From Mesorhizobium sp. GbtcB19 (GTDB lineage Bacteria; Pseudomonadota; Alphaproteobacteria; Rhizobiales; Rhizobiaceae), in NCBI RefSeq assembly GCF_019091085.1, contig NZ_JAGXJY010000007.1, positions 62,001 through 126,000 on the forward strand: a stretch of 64,000 bases of DNA, in the 5' to 3' direction. The stretch's first letter is position 1. Each line of letters begins with the position of its first letter. Of the stretch, positions 59,799 to 64,000 are shown piece after piece. A program made the position numbers and the translations under genes. The notes below the pieces were generated by a model. It was given only the letters and a program-made list of their open reading frames with translations, did not search any database and had not been told where the DNA came from.

Positions 59799-59874
59799 GG
59801 GGCTGTAGCTCAGCTGGGAGAGCGCATCGTTCGCAATGATGAGGTCAGGGGTTCGATCCCCCTCAGCTCCACCA
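59799..59874 (+). tRNA. tRNA-Ala (anticodon CGC)
   Basis: 76 bases including an encoded CCA. The acceptor stem GGGGCTG pairs with CAGCTCC, the D arm is GCTCAGCTGGGAGAGC, the anticodon stem is CATCG/TGATG with the loop TTCGCAA, giving anticodon CGC (codon GCG), and the T arm has GGTTCGATCC. All stems fold as a standard cloverleaf. Confidence 0.96.
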
Positions 59875-60039
59875 GCGGAATCCAGACAACGAAATGGTCG
59901 GCAGAAGTAGCTTAGCTATAGCTTGCTACCATCCTTCGCCGCCCATTTGTGCAGCGTGTCCCCGTCGGGGCCTCGGTTGATTGACACTTCGTCCTAAAGC
60001 CAAGACATTCAAGTCAAGTGGCGCAGGGGGGCGGATCAC

Positions 60040-60372
60040 GTGTTCAAGGCATCGGTGGCTATTGTCGCTGTCGTCTTCTATCCGATGACGGCAATGGCTG
60101 AGAAATGGAACAACGATCCTTTCATTGTCGCAGCCATGGCAGCCGGTGCAAACAAGGTCTGCGATTTCGAGGCCACAGGCGGCGCTCGTCTGACAAAGCG
60201 TGCGAAGGCACTTATCGCCAAATCGCGAAAGAGCGATCCGACCCGGTGGAAGTACGAGTTTGAGAAATGGATGCCGGATAAGTCTGAGTGCGGTGACCTG
60301 ATGCGCGACATGGAGATCACGCATATCTACGCTCCGTTCTACCTGCTTGAAGTCGTTCCCGACCATCCCTGA
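60040..60372 (+). CDS. small exported protein, function unknown
   Basis: 110 residues from a GTG preceded by AGGGGGGCGG. Residues 1-20 (MFKASVAIVAVVFYPMTAMA) are a signal peptide cleaved after AMA. The mature protein is charged, with one cysteine near each end of the central part (VCDFEATGG, KSECGDLM). I do not recognise a family. It lies 165 bases after the tRNA; GC content looks lower than its neighbours, which with the tRNA position could mean acquisition, but there is no integrase or repeated tRNA end. Confidence 0.65.
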   Translation: MFKASVAIVAVVFYPMTAMAEKWNNDPFIVAAMAAGANKVCDFEATGGARLTKRAKALIAKSRKSDPTRWKYEFEKWMPDKSECGDLMRDMEITHIYAPFYLLEVVPDHP

Positions 60373-60526
60373 GGCTAGCCGCCTCCCCCTCAGCATTTTG
60401 TGATTGCCGGATTTCGGGCCACGCGCCTGGAACCAATGACGGGTCGAGACTGTTCAGCTAAGCTTTGATACGACGCTGACATGCCCGGCCGGTTGGGCAA
60501 GCGGCGATCCTTGAGGAGTTCCCATC

Positions 60527-60970
60527 ATGCAGATTTTGTCCAGATTCCGTTCCGTCGCGGTTGCCGCAATCGCGGCCGCCGGCGTGAGCTTTGCCAGCGC
60601 CGCGCATGCCGACAGCGGCACGATCCGTTTTTCCGTCTACAAGGCGGCCTTTTTTATCGGCGGCTCCGGCGGCGAAGGTACGCTGAGCTTCCATGGCAAA
60701 CGCTATCCGATCTCGGTCGGCGGCGTCTCGGGCGGCCTCGCCTTCGGCGCCTCCAAGACCTATTTCCAGGGCACGGTGCGCCACATTCGCCGTGCCAGCG
60801 ACGTGACGGGTGTCTATGGCGCGGCCGGCGGCGGCGGCGCGCTCGGCAAGGGCGCGCAGGTGATCGTCATGACCAATGACAAGGGCGCCCAACTCGAGCT
60901 CACCGGCAGGCAGGTCGGCCTGCAGGTCAACGCCGATCTCAGCGGCATCAGCATCGCGCTGAAGCGGTAG
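60527..60970 (+). CDS. exported glycine-rich protein, function unknown
   Basis: 147 residues with GAGGAG before the ATG. The signal peptide MQILSRFRSVAVAAIAAAGV is cleaved after AHA. The mature part, GTIRFSVYKAAFFIGGSGGEGTLSFHGKRYPISVGGVSGG, has repeated Gly-rich turns and an all-beta look, and resembles periplasmic lipid-binding-type proteins of alphaproteobacteria only in general style. No catalytic motif is visible. Confidence 0.8.
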   Translation: MQILSRFRSVAVAAIAAAGVSFASAAHADSGTIRFSVYKAAFFIGGSGGEGTLSFHGKRYPISVGGVSGGLAFGASKTYFQGTVRHIRRASDVTGVYGAAGGGGALGKGAQVIVMTNDKGAQLELTGRQVGLQVNADLSGISIALKR

Positions 60971-61103
60971 GGGCCGCACGCCCGGTCTTCTTGGATGGCC
61001 GGCGAAGGCGCTGCATGGGCGCCGAATGCCGGCCATTGGAGACCGAGAGGCGCGCAAGCAGGCCATTTGGCAGGCGAAGCGCGGCTCCGGGCCTCAGGCG
61101 ATC

Positions 61104-61439
61104 TCAATCGTCCCAATCATCCCAATTGTCTTCGTCCCGCGGCGGGTAGTTTGGAACGACCCGGATAATCGGCCGCGGACGCTGATAGCGCCAGTAATAT
61201 TCGTCCGGCGGCTGCGGCTCATAGCTGCGGTAGGCAGGCTGGTAGTAATGCTTCCGCTTCCAGTGCTTGTGCTTCTTGTGCGGCCGCACGCAGTAGCCGT
61301 CGTCGGTCAAATAGGCGCATGTGACACGCGCCTCCTGCACCAGGCTATTTCTGGCCGGCACGCCAACCATCGGCGCCGCCTCGACCGCCGGCATCACCGC
61401 CAGCATGGTCCCGGCAAGGGCAAGAACAGATATTTTCAT
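61104..61439 (-). CDS. exported basic/aromatic-rich small protein
   Basis: 111 residues from MKISVLALAGTMLAVMPAVE; the signal peptide is cleaved after VEA or EAA. The mature part has two cysteines (VTCAYLTDDGYCVRPHKKHK), a Lys/His run, many Tyr/Pro residues and an acidic tail DEDNWDDWDD. The layout is common among small rhizobial envelope proteins with unknown roles. The frame is open 31 codons further upstream, but the signal peptide sets the start. Confidence 0.72.
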   Translation of the reverse strand: MKISVLALAGTMLAVMPAVEAAPMVGVPARNSLVQEARVTCAYLTDDGYCVRPHKKHKHWKRKHYYQPAYRSYEPQPPDEYYWRYQRPRPIIRVVPNYPPRDEDNWDDWDD

Positions 61440-61653
61440 CGGGCCTCTCCAACTCTCCAGAATAAGGCCGGAAGAACGTCCTGATTGGGGGCGATTTGCG
61501 GCAGCCGAGATCACTTTGATTTTCGGCCGCACATATGAGCGTTAGATCATGTATTGGGCCGGCGTCAGGCTGGAGGTCACGAGAGCGACCGCTGTCTTTC
61601 ATACCATCCCGCGAGTGGCATGCGTTGGAGACTGGCCGAAATGTCCATCGCGA

Positions 61654-61837
61654 TCATCATTCTAGGGCGGAGCAGGAGCGAAGCTCCGTCGCGAAGACCC
61701 TAGAATCCATACCGTTACCTTCGCCAAGCAGTGCAACGGAACAGAATTCTGCACCGTGGCGGCGCTTCCAAGTCACGGCATGGATTCTATGGTCTGCGCC
61801 GCGTCGCTTCGCTCCTTGCTCCGCCATAGAATGACGA
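61654..61837. repeat. 184-bp palindromic repeat, copy 2
   Basis: It has the same organisation as the element at 7.5 kb: left arm TCATTCTAGGGCGGAGC through ATCCATACCGT, a centre with CAGAATTCTG, and a right arm that reverses the left. The copies differ at scattered positions but keep arm pairing, a sign that base pairing is conserved. It fills most of the 507-base gap between the 61.1 kb gene and the AsmA gene. The rest of that gap shows nothing I can name. Confidence 0.85.
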
Positions 61838-61946
61838 GGTTGGGACGGCTTCACCAATCCCACGCGGTTGCGCTGATTTCACGGAAATAAATGGAAATGT
61901 TGCGCCGATACAAACGGCAACCTTGCAAAATCCCTGTGTCGGGGAA

Positions 61947-64000
61947 CTAATTCGCCAGCTGATCGAGAAGCGTGTCTATTTCCCCTTTCTTCGGGGCTTC
62001 TGGCGAAGCAGGAGCGGCTTGCTGGTCGACGGGGGCGGGTTCCGCCGCCGGCGCTGCGGCCTCGGCTTCGGTCTCGCCACCCTGGTTCGAGCTTGGCGGC
62101 GGCGCCGCGTTTTCCGCATTGCCGTTGTCTGGCGCCACGGCTGCTTCCGGGGCGGCGGGCGGCGCTTTGGGCCGGGGCGCGGCGTTGCGCAGAATGTTGC
62201 CGATCAGATCCGCCGCTCCCTTGCCGTCGCCATTCGCGCCTGTCTGGCCCGGGATCAGCTTGTCGAGTTTCAGTTTTCCGGTCGGCAGCCCAAGGCGGCT
62301 CAACATATCCAGCGCGCCCTGCGGGTCTTTGGCCAACGCGCTCAGGTCCGGATAGGCACGGGGCGCGGACAGCGGACCCTGGACAACGATCGGCACTCCG
62401 ATGCCCTTCACGGCGACGTCGCCTCCCTGCCCGTCGAGCGAAGCGACGACGCGCGGGTTGAGATGCATGTCGAGCGTCTGGTCGGCAAGGTCGACCTTGC
62501 CCGAGCCGTCCATCCGCAACAGCGGTCCCAACAGGCTGATGTCCGTCGTCTGCGCGACGCCGTTCTCGACCGCGAAAGAGGCGCCGAGTTCTGTGAAATT
62601 CGTCTTCTTGGCCTGATCCTGCTTGAAGCCGCCGGCGAGCAGTCCGACCAGGTTGTTGTAGACCTCGGCCATGTCGATGCCGCGGAAGGCGCCGTCGCTG
62701 AATTTGGTCGCCGCCTTGCCGGTAAGGGAACGGGCAAGCGATTTCGTGGTCTTTCCCGAGCCTGAAACCGCGACCGTCGCCTCGAGCGTTCCTTCGATGC
62801 GGTCAAAATCCGCCGCATCGTGAAGCAAGGGAGCCGCGGCCGCGCCGGCGATTGCGGTGTTGAGGTCCAGGGAAGCGGCATCGCCGGAGCCGTCGGCGGT
62901 CATTTCCGTGGCAATCGTGCCGCCGTAGAAGGGGCTTTGCGGCACATTCAGGTGAGCCTTGCCGTCGGCCACCGTCAGGACGGTCGCGACCGGCCCCGCG
63001 AAAACCTTGCCATAGCCGAGCTTGTCCGCGGCGACCTCGATCCTGGCATCGATTCCCCTGAGGAAGGAAAGATCGACCGGAGCGTCGGCTGCCCCGCCCG
63101 GTTTCTGCTTGCCGCCGGCCGCGGCTCCGCCGCCGGCAAGCGCCGCAAAATCGAGTTTCGCGAAATTGAGCGACGTCCGGATGGTAAGAGGCTGCCCCAG
63201 TTTCACCGAGCCCTGCCCTGACGCCTTGACGCCGTTCAATGTGGCGGTGGCCTTCTGGAAGGAGAACTGCTTCGGGCCGGCATCGACATCGCCTTTGAAG
63301 GCAAAGTCCTGCAGGCCGCGGGAAGCGCCTTGTCCCAGCCATTGCATCAGCTTGTCGAGCGAGGGCGATGTGGCCGAGACCTGGCCCTTGAACGTGCCGC
63401 CGCCCCCGGCAACGCCGCTTATGCTGCCTTCGAGGTATTTGGAGGAAACCGAAAGGCTGATCGGCCCGGAAGCGTCGGCAACAGAGGCGTGGCCAAGAAA
63501 GGATGCGGGCGCGATCTGGGATTTGAACGCGACGGCCTGTCCCCGCCAGGCGAGCTTGCCCGTCAAATCGACCGGTTTGCCGATGTCGCGAACCTTCGCG
63601 TCGAGATTGAGCCCGGTGATGTCGTTGGCCGTTCGATCCTGGCCGTTGGCAAGCGCCGCGAGCGGAAGCTTGCCCTCGCGAATCCCGACCGTTCCCTGCA
63701 GGTTGAGGCTGCCGCGGATGCGTTCCGCGGTGAGGCCGCGAAACGCGAACCCCATATCGGCCGTGAGCTTGCCCGACAACGGCACTGATTGTCCGGCCAG
63801 CTTCGCCAATGAGCCGATGTCCAGCCCCGAACTCGCAATATTGCCCCGTATGGTCGGCGGTGTTTCACCGACATTCGTCGAAGCATTCGCGGTGAGGCTT
63901 CCCGCGTCGAGGCCGAAATGCTCCAGCTTTGTCTCGAGATGCCCGTCGCTCAGCGTTACGGCGAGCTGAACGTCGGAAGCCCGTATCTTGCCGCCGATCA
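61947..64000 (-). CDS. AsmA family protein, C-terminal part
   Basis: The frame is open to the window edge, so 684 residues of the C-terminal part are seen and the start lies beyond. The AsmA C-terminal domain is clear: GVAQTTDISLLGPLLRMDGSGKVDLADQTLDMHLNPRVV and GIGVPIVVQGPLSAPRAYPD. AsmA-like proteins are anchored in the inner membrane and span the periplasm; they are linked to phospholipid transport to the outer membrane. The last ~90 residues are a low-complexity Ala/Pro/Glu tail ending DTLLDQLAN. Shorter starts inside the window are TTG codons within the domain. Confidence 0.9.
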   Translation of the reverse strand, partial: IGGKIRASDVQLAVTLSDGHLETKLEHFGLDAGSLTANASTNVGETPPTIRGNIASSGLDIGSLAKLAGQSVPLSGKLTADMGFAFRGLTAERIRGSLNLQGTVGIREGKLPLAALANGQDRTANDITGLNLDAKVRDIGKPVDLTGKLAWRGQAVAFKSQIAPASFLGHASVADASGPISLSVSSKYLEGSISGVAGGGGTFKGQVSATSPSLDKLMQWLGQGASRGLQDFAFKGDVDAGPKQFSFQKATATLNGVKASGQGSVKLGQPLTIRTSLNFAKLDFAALAGGGAAAGGKQKPGGAADAPVDLSFLRGIDARIEVAADKLGYGKVFAGPVATVLTVADGKAHLNVPQSPFYGGTIATEMTADGSGDAASLDLNTAIAGAAAAPLLHDAADFDRIEGTLEATVAVSGSGKTTKSLARSLTGKAATKFSDGAFRGIDMAEVYNNLVGLLAGGFKQDQAKKTNFTELGASFAVENGVAQTTDISLLGPLLRMDGSGKVDLADQTLDMHLNPRVVASLDGQGGDVAVKGIGVPIVVQGPLSAPRAYPDLSALAKDPQGALDMLSRLGLPTGKLKLDKLIPGQTGANGDGKGAADLIGNILRNAAPRPKAPPAAPEAAVAPDNGNAENAAPPPSSNQGGETEAEAAAPAAEPAPVDQQAAPASPEAPKKGEIDTLLDQLAN

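Noticed and set aside
59907..59929. 23-base palindrome with GTAGC/GCTAC arms downstream of the tRNA
   Set aside because: It has no T-run, is short, and could be a chance hairpin. It is too weak to call a terminator.
59799..60372. integration site at tRNA-Ala
   Set aside because: There is no integrase, no repeated tRNA 3' end downstream, and only one small odd gene. The idea is not supported.

Overview
The window is a 64 kb piece of a high-GC alphaproteobacterial chromosome. Gene content and order point to the Rhizobiales, most likely Mesorhizobium: an atpHAG run near priA, an SdhAF4-type DUF1674 protein, a ~1,590-residue NAD-glutamate dehydrogenase, a Usg protein, and several families of short palindromic repeats between genes. 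This placement is inference from family knowledge, not a database match. There is no rRNA, prophage, insertion sequence, integrase or CRISPR array. Genes are dense and on both strands. Long reverse-frame ORFs over atpA, priA, leuS, acs and the glutamate dehydrogenase are codon-bias shadows.

Layout. 0-11.7 kb is housekeeping: ATP synthase (atpG start, atpA, atpH), a racemase, a phd-vapC toxin-antitoxin pair, priA, a fructose-6-phosphate aldolase-type transaldolase, lptE-leuS and a YggS PLP protein. 11.8-16.5 kb has an orphan Phd antitoxin, then two paralogous aldo/keto reductases flanking a divergent LysR regulator and an efflux MFS gene. 16.7-28.2 kb holds usg, acs with a MOSC gene, cfa, a small standalone mRNA-like element, a transglutaminase, a HAD phosphatase, sdhAF4, htpX-rsmB and a heparinase II/III-like gene. 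28.2-44.2 kb holds purH, an MFS gene, the large glutamate dehydrogenase, a peroxidase-related gene with a nearby 3' remnant of a paralog, an exported histidine/phenylalanine ammonia-lyase homolog whose cofactor-forming motif is missing, a LysE exporter, DUF1062 and typA. 44.2-51 kb holds phoD, an MFS/TetR divergent pair with a clear operator, and a fused beta-oxidation enzyme. 51.1-58.6 kb is a catabolic transport cassette: an M81 peptidase and a sugar-type ABC transporter face an SDR, the matching ATPase and an RpiR regulator. 58.6-64 kb holds DUF167, yggT, tRNA-Ala(CGC), small exported proteins and an AsmA-family gene running off the end.

Features most worth a second look: (1) the exported ammonia-lyase homolog in which the Ala-Ser-Gly that forms the MIO cofactor is replaced by Glu-Gly; (2) a 23-codon ORF whose Shine-Dalgarno is complementary over 15 bases to the expected 16S rRNA 3' tail, followed by a structured element and a strong terminator, with no gene downstream on its strand; (3) twin operator-like motifs in the ABC cassette's divergent promoter; (4) palindromic repeat families that sit mainly at gene 3' ends, one of which contains 24-bp tandem units in variable number and one of which supplies the C-terminus of a protein.

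Only the sequence was read; no alignments, searches or folding programs were run. Family names rest on motif recognition, and promoters and operators are pattern calls.
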